DNA of 64,000 bases from RUG11247 sp045649485 (GTDB lineage Bacteria; Bacillota; Clostridia; Christensenellales; Aristaeellaceae). Below the pieces are notes generated by a model, which was given only the letters and a program-made list of their open reading frames with translations, was not told where the DNA came from and ran no database searches. Both the position numbers and the translations under genes were made by a program. The stretch covers positions 1 through 64,000 of the forward strand of contig JAZRPZ010000020.1 in NCBI GenBank assembly GCA_045649485.1, in the 5' to 3' direction. This document shows positions 50,134-59,161 of this stretch, in pieces; the stretch's first letter is position 1, and each line of letters begins with the position of its first letter.

Positions 50134-52149
50134 ATGTATGAACAGCTTCAGATCCAATACGAAAATTTGAAAGATGAATCCGCATGCCGTGAATTCCGCT
50201 ATGCTTTGCATAATCCGACAGAAGAGCCTGTTTGGCTCGAAGAGTTTGAAATGTTCCGCGCGGATTCATTGGAAGAACTGAATATTTCGTCGGATAATTG
50301 CCGCGTATTCCGCACCGGACGTCATAAGAATGATATTCCTTCTGTTGCAACGCTTGGAAATATGGACGATGCGCTGCAGGATGCACTGGGCGGAATGACG
50401 GAATCCGGTGACCGCGCCGGAAACGGCAGCGGACATTTGATTGTCAGCGACCATCTGACTATTTTGGGCGATGCAGGGCATTGGTGCGTCATTGCATTCA
50501 TGACAGGATGCGATCAGATGTTCTGCACAGAGATAGCGCTGTCGGATGCGGGCGAGTTCGGTTCTCTTTCGACCAGGGTGCAGTTTCACAGATTTATAAG
50601 CCCCGGTGAGACCCTTTTCACCGAAACACTGCGCATTGAATATACTTCAGATGCCGAGGCAAGCATACGCCGCTTTGCCCGCGAGAAAGCAAGCCCCCGT
50701 CATTCGCTGCAGACAGCCCCGCCTTCAGTATTTTGCACATGGTACTATTATGGCCTTACCGTTACTGAGGAAGATGTAATGGTCAATCTGGAGAAGATGG
50801 CCGCTCAGAAGCTGCCGTTTGACGTATTCCAGATAGACGAGGGCTGGGAAAGAGTATTGGGCGATTGGCAGCCGAATGAGAAATTCCCGACACCCATGAA
50901 ACAGATCGCAGACCGTATACGGGAGGCAGGGTATCGTCCGGGTATTTGGACGAGTCCGTTTGTGGCAAAAGAAACTTCACCTGTGGTTCTTGAGCATCCG
51001 GATTGGGTGCTGCGGAATAAATCGGGAGAGCCCTGCATTTTCCCGATGAATGATACTACTTACTATGTGCTGGATATCACCAATCCCGAAACGCTGCCTT
51101 ACTTTACCGAGCTTTACCGCCGTCTTACCTTTGACTGGGGTTATACATACCATAAGCTTGATTTTACCCGCGCGCCGATGATATACGAGGATGCGGACTT
51201 CTGCAATAAGTATATTACTCCTGCACGAGCCTATCGCGAAGCTGTTGCTGCCATCCGTAAGGGAATGGGGGAGGAAGCATATTTCCTCATGTGCGGCGGT
51301 CTGTACGATCCTATAATCGGGCTTGTGGATGCGCAGCGCAGCGGCTCGGACGTACTGTCGATGTGGTCTTCAAACGTCAATAAGGGTGGAAAGACCGCGC
51401 CGTTCACAATAAAGCAGAGCCTTCTGAGATACTACATGAACGAATGGTGGCACAATGATCCGGATGCCCTGATGATACGCAAAAACGAAGTGATGGAACG
51501 CGGACTGCGTTTGACTTATGGTCTGCTGAATGACGATGAGGTGCGCACAGTGGTCGTCAACCAGCTTATCGGGGGAGGCATAGTGTGTTCCACCGAACCG
51601 CTGGACAAGATAGATCCGGAGCGTCTTTCGATGCTTCGCCATATCCTGCCGCCTGTGCGTACGGTCGTGCAGCCGCTTTCGCTGATGGACTCGGGCAGGT
51701 TTCCGGATAAGGTGCGCATAGCGTATCCGGGAGATGAACGCGTGCTGATCGCACTGATCAACTGGTCGGACGACAGCACGTGTCAGGCGTCTGTCAGGCT
51801 GGATGCATACACGTTGGGAGAAACCTATGCATCTGATGCAAAGTATGCGGTAAGCAGCTTTTTTGACGGCAGTTGGCGCACCGAGGTGCCGGCTGATGCA
51901 ACTGTGACCTTTGGCGAGATAGCTCCGCACAGCGCTGCACTTATTAAGATCGAACCGCATACCGGCAAACCGATCGTTGTTGCATCGGATGCGCATTTCG
52001 GTATGGGAACGGAACTTGCCGAAATATGCATTGATGGCAGCCAAATAAGCGCAGTACGCAGTACGCCCACCTGTTGGGATGCGCACTATACGCTGCTTGA
52101 CCCTAATGATGGAGAAACAAGGGAATTTGTTCTGCCAGCAGAAGAATGA
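50134..52149 (+). CDS. Alpha-galactosidase-like, glycoside hydrolase family 36
   Basis: A 671-residue clan GH-D enzyme. ATG 50134 follows CGGAGGGA. The N-terminal 200 residues are the beta-supersandwich, then the TIM barrel starts at FCTWYYYGLTV with QIDEGWERVLGDWQ. The catalytic nucleophile is Asp343 in YHKLDFT and the acid/base is Asp406 in RSGSDVLSMW. The C-terminal part is a beta-sandwich. No signal peptide is present, so substrates such as raffinose-type sugars would be cleaved inside the cell. No transporter is adjacent. Other alpha-galactoside-related activities of GH36 are possible. Confidence 0.88.
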   Translation: MYEQLQIQYENLKDESACREFRYALHNPTEEPVWLEEFEMFRADSLEELNISSDNCRVFRTGRHKNDIPSVATLGNMDDALQDALGGMTESGDRAGNGSGHLIVSDHLTILGDAGHWCVIAFMTGCDQMFCTEIALSDAGEFGSLSTRVQFHRFISPGETLFTETLRIEYTSDAEASIRRFAREKASPRHSLQTAPPSVFCTWYYYGLTVTEEDVMVNLEKMAAQKLPFDVFQIDEGWERVLGDWQPNEKFPTPMKQIADRIREAGYRPGIWTSPFVAKETSPVVLEHPDWVLRNKSGEPCIFPMNDTTYYVLDITNPETLPYFTELYRRLTFDWGYTYHKLDFTRAPMIYEDADFCNKYITPARAYREAVAAIRKGMGEEAYFLMCGGLYDPIIGLVDAQRSGSDVLSMWSSNVNKGGKTAPFTIKQSLLRYYMNEWWHNDPDALMIRKNEVMERGLRLTYGLLNDDEVRTVVVNQLIGGGIVCSTEPLDKIDPERLSMLRHILPPVRTVVQPLSLMDSGRFPDKVRIAYPGDERVLIALINWSDDSTCQASVRLDAYTLGETYASDAKYAVSSFFDGSWRTEVPADATVTFGEIAPHSAALIKIEPHTGKPIVVASDAHFGMGTELAEICIDGSQISAVRSTPTCWDAHYTLLDPNDGETREFVLPAEE

Positions 52150-52184
52150 CGGAAATGCAATGGCATTTACATGCTGCAATTAAA

Positions 52185-52216
52185 AAAGGGATGCTTCCGT
52201 GAGGAAGCATCCCTTT
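52185..52216. terminator. Bidirectional terminator after GH36 gene
   Basis: Perfect 14-bp stem AAAGGGATGCTTCC with its complement and a 4-base loop. On the other strand it would have ended the rubrerythrin pseudogene. Confidence 0.85.
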
Positions 52217-52229
52217 GATTTTGGATAAA

Positions 52230-52430
52230 TTACTTGTTGAAGCAGCGCTTCATAAGGCCTTCAAATGCATTTCTGTGCCGAGCCTTATCGCGTGCCATTG
52301 CCGGATACATGCCGACCCCGGTGCACTCGCCCATGAAGTTGGCGCGCAGGTCCTCGAGGATCACTTCGGGAGCGCACCTGGCGACGCCGACGACATGCCC
52401 GGCGATCTGTTCCGCAGGCTGCCTCTGTAT
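52230..52430 (-). pseudogene. Rubrerythrin pseudogene with internal deletion
   Basis: Read leftward, this stretch encodes HVVGVARCAPEVILEDLRAN, then MGECTGVGMYPAMARDKARH and AFEGLMKRCFNK-stop. It matches the rubrerythrin at 53607-54152 at both ends, but about 78 residues between the two MAR motifs are gone, removing most diiron ligands. The N-terminal rubredoxin part and start codon are also missing. Deletion between short ATGGCACGC-like repeats would explain it. No function is likely. Confidence 0.8.
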
Positions 52431-52433
52431 GCG

Positions 52434-52574
52434 ATGGGCTTCGGATGGGTCTGCGTCGCGCTCGACCGCATCATGAAAAAAGAAAATCCGAATGTTTTTC
52501 GTGCAGTGGTGACGGTCCTCGGAGGGATCGTCCTCTCTTTCGGAACGATGGAATCTTTCCGCGGGCGGGAATAA
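52434..52574 (+). pseudogene. Fragment of a small membrane protein
   Basis: A rightward 46-codon frame with a hydrophobic segment (FRAVVTVLGGIVLSFGTM) ending in ESFRGRE-stop. There is no ribosome site, and the frame abuts the broken rubrerythrin. It is probably the C-terminal end of a gene whose front was lost in the same rearrangement. The family is not recognised. Confidence 0.35.
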
Positions 52575-52607
52575 AGCTGTCCGGAGAAAGAATTCCGGAA
52601 TTTACCC

Positions 52608-52636
52608 TTGACACGGTTCCATACATTCATTATAAT
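52608..52636 (+). promoter_or_regulatory. Consensus promoter of degV gene
   Basis: Perfect TTGACA (52608-52613) and TATAAT (52631-52636), 17-base spacer, 41 bases before the start. Confidence 0.85.
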
Positions 52637-52677
52637 GAAAAAAATCTGGAATTCATGACATAAGAAAGGTGTGTACA

Positions 52678-53523
52678 ATGCGTATAATTACTGATTCCGC
52701 CGCCGATTTCACCAACGAAGAACTGCAGGAGCTTGATATACGCTGCGTTCGCACACAGGTACTGTTCGGCGATGAAACTTTTACGCCGGGAGTGGATCTG
52801 TCCGAAGAAGAATTCTGGCAGCGCCTGATGGCCGGAGAGGATTCCAAGACTTCCCAGCCATCGCCGCAAGCATTCCTTGACGCTTTTGAAGATGCGGAAA
52901 AGGATGGCGAAGAGGTTGTTTATATCAGCATTTCGTCCGCCCTTTCCGGCACGATCCAGAGCGCAAACATCGCGGCATCCATGATGAAGGACAATTCCGG
53001 CATTCACATCGTGAACTCCCTCTGCGGTGCGGCCGCTCAGAAACTGCTTGTGATGCACGCCTGCAAGCTGCGCAGCGAGGGCATGCTCAAGGCCAGAGAG
53101 ATCGCAAACAAGATTGAAGCTCTGCGCAGCCGCGTGCGCCTGCTGGCCGGCGTTGATACGCTGGAGAACCTTGGACGCAGCGGACGCATCCCCCGTTCTA
53201 TCGCCACCCTCGGCAAGATCGCGCAGCTCAAGCCGCTGCTGGAGCTTTCCAAAGATGGCAGAATCGTGCTCGCGGGCAAGGCCATCGGACGACGCAAGGC
53301 CATCGAGCAGCTGGTAAAGAAAATCGCCTCCTACAAAATAGACCGGCTGCATCCCGTGATTCCGTTCTATTCCTACGCCCGTGAAAACTGCAATTCCCTT
53401 CTGCAGAAGCTGAAGGAATTGGGAATCCATGTGGCCGAAGAAAAGATGAGCGCGATCGGTACCGCCATCGCCCCTCACATCGGTCCGGGTGCCTACGGCG
53501 TGACTTTCATAGAAGCAGAATGA
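52678..53523 (+). CDS. DegV family fatty-acid-binding protein
   Basis: A 281-residue protein of the DegV/FakB family, which hold a fatty acid for phosphorylation by FakA. ATG 52678 follows AAAGGTG. Family features: IITDSAADF at the N-terminus, YISISSALSGTIQSA at the fatty-acid carboxylate site, GVDTLENLGRSGRIP and the closing AIGTAIAPHIGPGAYG. It is driven by a consensus promoter and stands alone; FakA is not in the window. Confidence 0.9.
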   Translation: MRIITDSAADFTNEELQELDIRCVRTQVLFGDETFTPGVDLSEEEFWQRLMAGEDSKTSQPSPQAFLDAFEDAEKDGEEVVYISISSALSGTIQSANIAASMMKDNSGIHIVNSLCGAAAQKLLVMHACKLRSEGMLKAREIANKIEALRSRVRLLAGVDTLENLGRSGRIPRSIATLGKIAQLKPLLELSKDGRIVLAGKAIGRRKAIEQLVKKIASYKIDRLHPVIPFYSYARENCNSLLQKLKELGIHVAEEKMSAIGTAIAPHIGPGAYGVTFIEAE

Positions 53524-53562
53524 CACGTTTCCGATTGCAAAACAGAAACCTCATGCACACGA

Positions 53563-53594
53563 AAAAAGATGATCCCGAAAGGGATCATCTTTTT
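53563..53594. terminator. Bidirectional terminator between degV and rubrerythrin
   Basis: Perfect 14-bp stem AAAAAGATGATCCC with its complement and loop GAAA, with T runs on both strands. Confidence 0.88.
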
Positions 53595-53606
53595 GATTGA
53601 TCGGAA

Positions 53607-54152
53607 TTACTTGCCGAAGTAGCGCTTCAGCAGGCCTTCGAAAGCCTTGCCATGGCGGGCTTCGTCGCGGGCCATTTCATGCACGGTGTCATGGATGGCA
53701 TCCAGGTTCAGTTCCTTGGCCAGCTTAGCCAGCTCAAACTTGCCTGCGGTTGCGCCGTTCTCGGCGTCAACGCGCAGCTCCAGGTTCTTCTTGGTGGAAG
53801 CGGTCACGACTTCGCCCAGCAGCTCGGCGAACTTTGCGGCGTGCTCAGCCTCTTCGAAAGCAGCCTTTTCCCAGTACAGGCCGATCTCGGGGTAGCCTTC
53901 ACGGTGTGCAACGCGTGCCATTGCCAGGTACATGCCTACTTCGGAGCACTCGCCTTCGAAATTGGCGCGGAGGCCTTCGATGATGCGCTCGTCTGCACCC
54001 TGTGCAACGCCTACAACGTGCTCAGCGGCCCAGGTCTTCTCAGCAGCCTGCTCCTTGAACTTCTCGGCGGGAACCTTGCATACGGGGCACTTTTCGGGGG
54101 CAGAGTCGCCTTCGTGAACATAACCGCAAACGGTGCAAACAAACTTCTTCAT
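53607..54152 (-). CDS. Reverse-type rubrerythrin (rubredoxin domain first)
   Basis: A 181-residue non-haem iron peroxidase that protects anaerobes from hydrogen peroxide. ATG 54152 follows AGGAGG. Residues 1-35 form a rubredoxin-like iron site (Cys6, Cys9, Cys22, Cys25), and residues 45-181 form the ferritin-like diiron four-helix bundle with GECSEVGMYLAMAR, EAEHAAKF and MARDEARHGKAFEGL. Having the rubredoxin part at the N-terminus marks it as the reverse type found in Clostridia. A broken paralogue lies 1.2 kb to the left. Confidence 0.92.
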   Translation of the reverse strand: MKKFVCTVCGYVHEGDSAPEKCPVCKVPAEKFKEQAAEKTWAAEHVVGVAQGADERIIEGLRANFEGECSEVGMYLAMARVAHREGYPEIGLYWEKAAFEEAEHAAKFAELLGEVVTASTKKNLELRVDAENGATAGKFELAKLAKELNLDAIHDTVHEMARDEARHGKAFEGLLKRYFGK

Positions 54153-54215
54153 TATCATTTCCTCCTGTTATTTAACGCTTATCTCTCAGTGAGAGGTTGT
54201 TTATTGCTTACGTCT

Positions 54216-54244
54216 ATTATATACCACAGGCGGATATATTTGAA
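54216..54244 (-). promoter_or_regulatory. Promoter of rubrerythrin gene
   Basis: Read leftward, TTCAAA (54239-54244) and TATAAT (54216-54221) with a 17-base spacer, about 64 bases before the start codon. No PerR-type operator is evident by eye. Confidence 0.6.
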
Positions 54245-54325
54245 ACACATAAAATTGCTTTTTATAAAAAATATTTTTAGATAATATTTCAAACTGCCAA
54301 CCGTTCGCAATTACCATAGAAAAAA

Positions 54326-54370
54326 CAGAAAAGAAAATCCCGGTGCCAATTCTGTACGGCATCGGGGATT
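54326..54370 (-). terminator. Terminator of the yqfC-recO operon
   Basis: Read leftward, AATCCCCGATGCC and GGCACCGGGATT form a stem with one mismatch, followed by TTCTTTT. Confidence 0.7.
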
Positions 54371-54384
54371 GAAATATGATTATG

Positions 54385-55113
54385 TCAGACAACACTGCCT
54401 GCCGGCGGATGGAATTTCTCGGGAATGGTTATGCGCTTTGTGATGTATCCGCGCATATGCTTTGCGGCGGCCGGCCAATCTTCATGACCGTTCAGCTTTT
54501 CAAATGCCTCGAATTTCGTCTGCGGCAGTCTGTAGAGAATACGCCTTGCACCGTAGGATATGAAAGGCGCTGTATCGCTGCATGATATGCACACCGCGCC
54601 TCCGCGTATTGTGTCAAAACGTGCGGCGTCGTCAAGAGGCTTTCCACAGCGTACACAGGAATCCACGCGGGGCAGCATACCCTCAATAGCCATAAGGTGC
54701 GCTTCGTATGCAAACGTAATAAGCGCAGGCTCAAAATCAGAATAGCACAGATACGCCAGTGCCTTCAGTGTCAGCATGAATACCTCGCCGGAGGGCATGT
54801 CGGGCAGTACCAGCGCATCCAGAAGACGCATCCAGTATACACCGTGCACAAGTCGGTCGTAATCGCTGCGAAGGGGGAAGAAGCTTTCTTTTATCTGGCA
54901 GAGTTCAACAGAATAGCGTCCGTTCTTTTCGAACAGAGTGTATTCTCCGGACGTGAACAGTTCGGCAGCATTGACCAGCGGCGACTTCAGACGCCGGCAA
55001 CCCCGGGCAACGGCTTCTATCCTGCCGTGCTTCGGGGTCACCAGTGTAAGCATGCGGTCGTAATCGCCGTAATCCGCGTGGCGTATTACAAGCGCGTCGG
55101 TTACGATACGCAT
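54385..55113 (-). CDS. recO: DNA repair protein RecO
   Basis: A 242-residue recombination mediator that loads RecA onto SSB-coated DNA. ATG 55113 overlaps the era stop (TAATG), so the frame upstream is rejected. The N-terminal OB fold shows MRIVTDALVIRHADYGDYDR and LVTPKHGRIEAVARG; the C-terminal part holds a four-Cys zinc site, CVRCG and CISC. It is the last gene of the conserved block and is followed by a terminator. Confidence 0.92.
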   Translation of the reverse strand: MRIVTDALVIRHADYGDYDRMLTLVTPKHGRIEAVARGCRRLKSPLVNAAELFTSGEYTLFEKNGRYSVELCQIKESFFPLRSDYDRLVHGVYWMRLLDALVLPDMPSGEVFMLTLKALAYLCYSDFEPALITFAYEAHLMAIEGMLPRVDSCVRCGKPLDDAARFDTIRGGAVCISCSDTAPFISYGARRILYRLPQTKFEAFEKLNGHEDWPAAAKHMRGYITKRITIPEKFHPPAGSVV

Positions 55114-56000
55114 TATTCGTCTATATAGCCGAGGGTGCGCAGGTCGCTTGCGCGGTCGCGCCAGCCTTCGCGGATCTTGATCCACAGACGCAGATTGACC
55201 TTTGCGCCCATGAGCTTCTCGATATCCTCGCGTGCCTGCATGCCGATCTTCTTCAGCATAGCGCCCTGCTTGCCGATGATGATGGACTTGTGGGAAGCGC
55301 GCTCGCAGTAGATATCTGCGTGCATCTCGTAGTAATTATCGCGTACCTTCTTTATCTCCAGCATGTCTACGCCGATACCGTGGGGTACTTCGTCGCGCAG
55401 GTTCAGAAGTGCCTTTTCACGGATGATCTCAGCGCAGAGCAGACGCTCGGGCTGGTCGGTCATCATGTCGTCGGGGAAGTACTTGGGGCCGACGGGCAGG
55501 GATTCGGAGATGAGGCGCAGCAGGATGTCCATGTTGTCGCCGCGCTTTGCGGATACGGAAACGATCTGGTCGAAGCCGCAGTCGTGCAGCTTTGCCAGCT
55601 GGGGCATCAGCTTTTCGGGGTTGGCGATGTCGATCTTGTTGATGGCCAGGAACTTGGGGCAGTTCATGGTGGAGAGCTGCTCCAGAATGGCCCTGTCATG
55701 GTCGCCGATGAAGGTGCCGTCAACTACTGCCAGCACTGCGTCAACGCCGTCCTTGGCGTCTTCAGCGGTCTTCATCATGTACTGGCCCAGCTTGGTGCGG
55801 GGAGTGTGCAGACCGGGGGTGTCAACAAAAACGATCTGCCAGTTTTCACGGGTGGCTACGCCCAGCAGCTTGGAACGGGTGGTCTGGGGATGATTGGAAA
55901 CGATAGCGACCTTTTCGCCGATGAAATGGTTCATGATGCTGGACTTACCGACATTGGGACGACCGAGTATTGCTACAAATCCGCTTCTGAATTCAGACAT
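55113..56000 (-). CDS. era: GTPase Era
   Basis: A 295-residue GTPase needed for 16S rRNA maturation and 30S assembly. G1 is GRPNVGKSS (from residue 13), G2 PQTTRSK, G3 DTPGLH and G4 NKID. The C-terminal KH domain shows IIGKQGAMLKKIG, which binds the 16S 3' end. It overlaps recO by one base and follows the ybeY-cdd fusion by 29 bases, all leftward. Length and domains are standard. Confidence 0.96.
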   Translation of the reverse strand: MSEFRSGFVAILGRPNVGKSSIMNHFIGEKVAIVSNHPQTTRSKLLGVATRENWQIVFVDTPGLHTPRTKLGQYMMKTAEDAKDGVDAVLAVVDGTFIGDHDRAILEQLSTMNCPKFLAINKIDIANPEKLMPQLAKLHDCGFDQIVSVSAKRGDNMDILLRLISESLPVGPKYFPDDMMTDQPERLLCAEIIREKALLNLRDEVPHGIGVDMLEIKKVRDNYYEMHADIYCERASHKSIIIGKQGAMLKKIGMQAREDIEKLMGAKVNLRLWIKIREGWRDRASDLRTLGYIDE

Positions 56001-56029
56001 TGATCAAATACCTCTCTGTAATTTATGTA

Positions 56030-56932
56030 TCAGACGGTGATGCCGAGGTCTGCGGGACCGAAGGATTCGGGAAGCAGTTCCTCGATGGTCTTAACTACGA
56101 TGTTCTTGCTGCCGTATTCGGCTACGATTACCTTCATTCCGGGCACTGCAAACTCGTTCAGTACCTGACGGCATACGCCGCAGGGCCATGCCATACCGGA
56201 AGAACCGACGATGGCAACGGCAGCGAACTTGGTGGCGCCGTTGATAACGGCATTGCCGGCGGCGCAGCGCTCGGCGCAGATGGTGGCTCCATAGGAAGCG
56301 TTCTCAAAATTGGTGCCCTTGAAGGTGCGTCCGTCGGTGGCAAGTATGCAGGCGCCGACCTTGTGGTTGGAATAGGGAGAATAGCTCATCTGCATGGCTT
56401 CGCAAGCCAGTTCAAAAAGTCTTTCGTCAGTCATGGTATCGTCCTTCCATAGCTTGAGTTCGCGCATTGCACGCTTTTCCATTTCGCGCATGCGTGCCTT
56501 GTCGTCGTCTGTCATGTGGTCATAACCCATCAGATGGAATGCGGAATGGGCGGCAAGATAGCCGATCTCCCTGCGCAGGGAATGTCCGAATTCATCTGCC
56601 TGCGCCTTGGCGCGGGGGAGGGAAATGACGCAGTCGCCCAGATACACCATGCCGATGGAAGGGTCGTAGGCGCGCTTCAGCCGCTTGGGGCAATCGCGTG
56701 CGGTCTTTCCTTCGGGAAAGGCTATCTCGGGGTATGAGAGTACGTCGGTGGGACGGTCAACGCCGCGGGTGGCAAGATTCAGCTTGTGTATCTCCTCATC
56801 GTCTACGATGCGAACGGACATCAGCCCTTCGGCGATGCCTTCCTGATTGCAGCAGGCGCGGACGATGGATTCGAGAAATTCCTCAATGCCCTCGGGCACA
56901 TTTTCGGTTTCGATGAATAATTCGATCGCCAT
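56030..56932 (-). CDS. ybeY-cdd: Fusion of endoribonuclease YbeY and cytidine deaminase
   Basis: A 300-residue two-domain protein. ATG 56932 follows GGAG. Residues 1-163 are YbeY, the rRNA-maturation RNase, with the zinc motif H-x3-H-x5-H at His129, His133 and His139 (AAHSAFHLMGYDH). Residues 167-300 are cytidine deaminase, with zinc ligands Cys219, Cys251 and Cys254 and catalytic Glu221 (CAERCAAGN, PCGVCRQV). In B. subtilis, ybeY, dgkA and cdd are separate in this order; here dgkA is absent and the other two are joined by a short linker (WKDDTMTDER). Both active sites look intact. The reading frame is continuous through the junction. Confidence 0.9.
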   Translation of the reverse strand: MAIELFIETENVPEGIEEFLESIVRACCNQEGIAEGLMSVRIVDDEEIHKLNLATRGVDRPTDVLSYPEIAFPEGKTARDCPKRLKRAYDPSIGMVYLGDCVISLPRAKAQADEFGHSLRREIGYLAAHSAFHLMGYDHMTDDDKARMREMEKRAMRELKLWKDDTMTDERLFELACEAMQMSYSPYSNHKVGACILATDGRTFKGTNFENASYGATICAERCAAGNAVINGATKFAAVAIVGSSGMAWPCGVCRQVLNEFAVPGMKVIVAEYGSKNIVVKTIEELLPESFGPADLGITV

Positions 56933-56933
56933 A

Positions 56934-59156
56934 TCAGTTCTCCGCTGCACTTTCGGCAGGCTTGGGTTCGTCTGTCACGGGTTCGTCGGTCGCGGGTGCG
57001 GCAGGCTCTGCAGGCTGCGTAACGGTCTCGGCAGCCGTTGCGGGAGCAATCTCTTCGGGCTTGGGCAGAGTGGTGGTCTGACGGGGCGGCAGCTTTACAT
57101 CGGGATACTCGATGCGTTCGTGGAATACGCCGGTTAGCACGGTTATGAATGCATTGGCGATTTTCTCAAGGTCGCCGAAAGTCAGCTGACAGTGGCTGAG
57201 CTGTCCGTCATTCATCTTGGAATTGATGAGCTTGCGCACCATCTGTTCAACTTTCTGCGGGTCGTGACTGGGCATGGAACGGGTCGCGGCTTCGGTAACA
57301 TCGGCAAGCATTACCACCGCTGCTTCACGGCGGGCAGGTGCCGGACCATCATAACGGAAGTCACTGATGTCGATATCATCGCCGTAGAGTTTCTTTGCCT
57401 TGTCGTAGAAGTAAAGTACGGGGGAATCGCCGTGATGACGGCCGATTATTTCAAGCAGTTCTTCGGGCAGGTGTTCCTTCTGACCGAGCTGCAGACCATC
57501 GCGGGGATGCGCGGTCAGTATCGCAGCGGAAACGCGGGGATCGGTGCGGTCATGGGGATTATCGCCCAGCTGGTTTTCCTTGAAATACATGGGACGCATC
57601 AGCTTGCCGATATCGTGGTAATATGCGCCTACCCTTGCAAGCAGTGCATTTGCACCGATGGCGTTTGCGGCGGCGTCGGCAAGATTAGCAACGATGATGG
57701 AATGATGATAGGTGCCGGGTGCTTCAAGCAGCAGCCTGTGCAGCAGGGGCTGATTGGGATTGGAAAGCTCCAGCAGCTTTGCGTTGGTAACGAGGTTGAA
57801 CATCCATTCCAGCAGCGGCTGCAGACCGATGCAGATAACGGAGGAGAGCAGCGCGCCGGAAGCAGCCCAGCCGGCATTGATGAATACGGCAGACATGCTT
57901 GCACTGCTGATAAGTCCGATACCGAGAGTTGTGAGGAAATTGCTCACAGCAACGGCAACGCCAGCCAGCAGTACGGAAGTACGCTGCATCTTGCGGGTAA
58001 GTACCATGCTGACCAGGGGACCGGAGATGATGGTCATTACGATGGTAGAGAAAGATGCCATGGAAAGCACGCCCTGAGTAGAGGACGCAAAAAGCGCAGT
58101 CATGAAACCGAGGATAATGTTCACGAAGAGCGCCAGTTTGTGCTCGAGCAGCGTAGCTATCAGCATAAGACCCAGCGCAACGGGCATCAGGTAAATGTTG
58201 AGCTGCGCCATGACCATGCTGAGTGCCATAACCAGTACCATAATGAGTACCAGAAGCACGAGCTTGCGGGTGTTTTTGTACATCTCGCGCATGTACATGT
58301 GGATGTACAATGCCAATGCAGACACGATAAGAGCATCGATAAGCGCGATGCCGAGAATGAGCATGGTGTCGAATCTGGAATCCTTGATAAGACCCAGTGC
58401 ATCCAAAAGCTGATAGTCGCCTTCGGTAACGATGTCACCTTCGCGCACTACAACTTCGCCCTTTACGCACATCTGCACTTCAACAAGATCACGTGCCTTC
58501 TGACGGTTGAGTTCAGTGGTCTCTTCGTCAATAAGCATGTTGGGCTGTATCGTTGCACGGGCTATGGAGACTACTACGTTTACAAGAGGTGTGCTGTGGC
58601 CTTCGCTCAGCAGTTCGCGGGATATCTTGGCCAGAGCAGCGCTTTCCTGTCCTTCGGGAAGAGTGGAAACGAGAGTTTCACGCAGCATGCCGCGGGCAGA
58701 TATGAATATGGCTTCGATCTCTTCATCATCTGCCTCAAGCAGGATACCCAGTTCATTACGGGTGAGGTCTACGCCTATATCGCGCTGTATCTGACGGAAT
58801 TTGGAATCGCCCATGTTCTCGATATCATCTATCTCGGTTTTCCTCAGGGCGGTTATCGCAGTATAAGCGGCGTTAAAGTCGTTTACTACCTTGCCGGTAA
58901 CGGAACTGTCGATGCTGCCGTAAGAGTAATCTACGGCAGCCGCAGCTTCGTCGCGCAGTCTTTCGGTTACATATGCGTCTTCAACGTCTTTTGTTGCAAA
59001 TATCGTTACAGGCGCGGGATAACCTGTCTTGATATCGTACTGCTCAGGCGATACCATTGCAAACAGCATGACAAACATGAGACAGTACAACACCAGCCAG
59101 ATGATCATGGGCCGTAAAAGACGACCGGATCTGAAAACTGAAATCATCTTGCGCAT
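56934..59156 (-). CDS. pgpH: PgpH-like 7TM-HD c-di-AMP phosphodiesterase
   Basis: A 740-residue membrane protein that degrades the second messenger c-di-AMP in relatives. One N-terminal helix (about 16-36) is followed by a large extracellular domain (to about 280), a seven-helix membrane part (285-470), and a cytosolic HD domain with HHSIIVANLADAA, YYHDIGK (His514-Asp515), and GRHHGDSP. The last 60 residues are Pro/Glu/Ala-rich and disordered. It lies 5 bases after phoH and 1 base before the ybeY fusion, as in B. subtilis (yqfF). Confidence 0.92.
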   Translation of the reverse strand: MRKMISVFRSGRLLRPMIIWLVLYCLMFVMLFAMVSPEQYDIKTGYPAPVTIFATKDVEDAYVTERLRDEAAAAVDYSYGSIDSSVTGKVVNDFNAAYTAITALRKTEIDDIENMGDSKFRQIQRDIGVDLTRNELGILLEADDEEIEAIFISARGMLRETLVSTLPEGQESAALAKISRELLSEGHSTPLVNVVVSIARATIQPNMLIDEETTELNRQKARDLVEVQMCVKGEVVVREGDIVTEGDYQLLDALGLIKDSRFDTMLILGIALIDALIVSALALYIHMYMREMYKNTRKLVLLVLIMVLVMALSMVMAQLNIYLMPVALGLMLIATLLEHKLALFVNIILGFMTALFASSTQGVLSMASFSTIVMTIISGPLVSMVLTRKMQRTSVLLAGVAVAVSNFLTTLGIGLISSASMSAVFINAGWAASGALLSSVICIGLQPLLEWMFNLVTNAKLLELSNPNQPLLHRLLLEAPGTYHHSIIVANLADAAANAIGANALLARVGAYYHDIGKLMRPMYFKENQLGDNPHDRTDPRVSAAILTAHPRDGLQLGQKEHLPEELLEIIGRHHGDSPVLYFYDKAKKLYGDDIDISDFRYDGPAPARREAAVVMLADVTEAATRSMPSHDPQKVEQMVRKLINSKMNDGQLSHCQLTFGDLEKIANAFITVLTGVFHERIEYPDVKLPPRQTTTLPKPEEIAPATAAETVTQPAEPAAPATDEPVTDEPKPAESAAEN

Positions 59157-59161
59157 TTATA

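Noticed and set aside
52215..52574. A 119-codon plus-strand gene
   Set aside because: Its first half is the antisense of a rubrerythrin remnant; only the last 46 codons look like real, truncated coding sequence.
57192..59117. A 641-codon open frame on the plus strand opposite pgpH
   Set aside because: It is the exact antisense of a highly conserved gene, has no ribosome site and a composition rich in His, Cys and Tyr as expected of a shadow frame.
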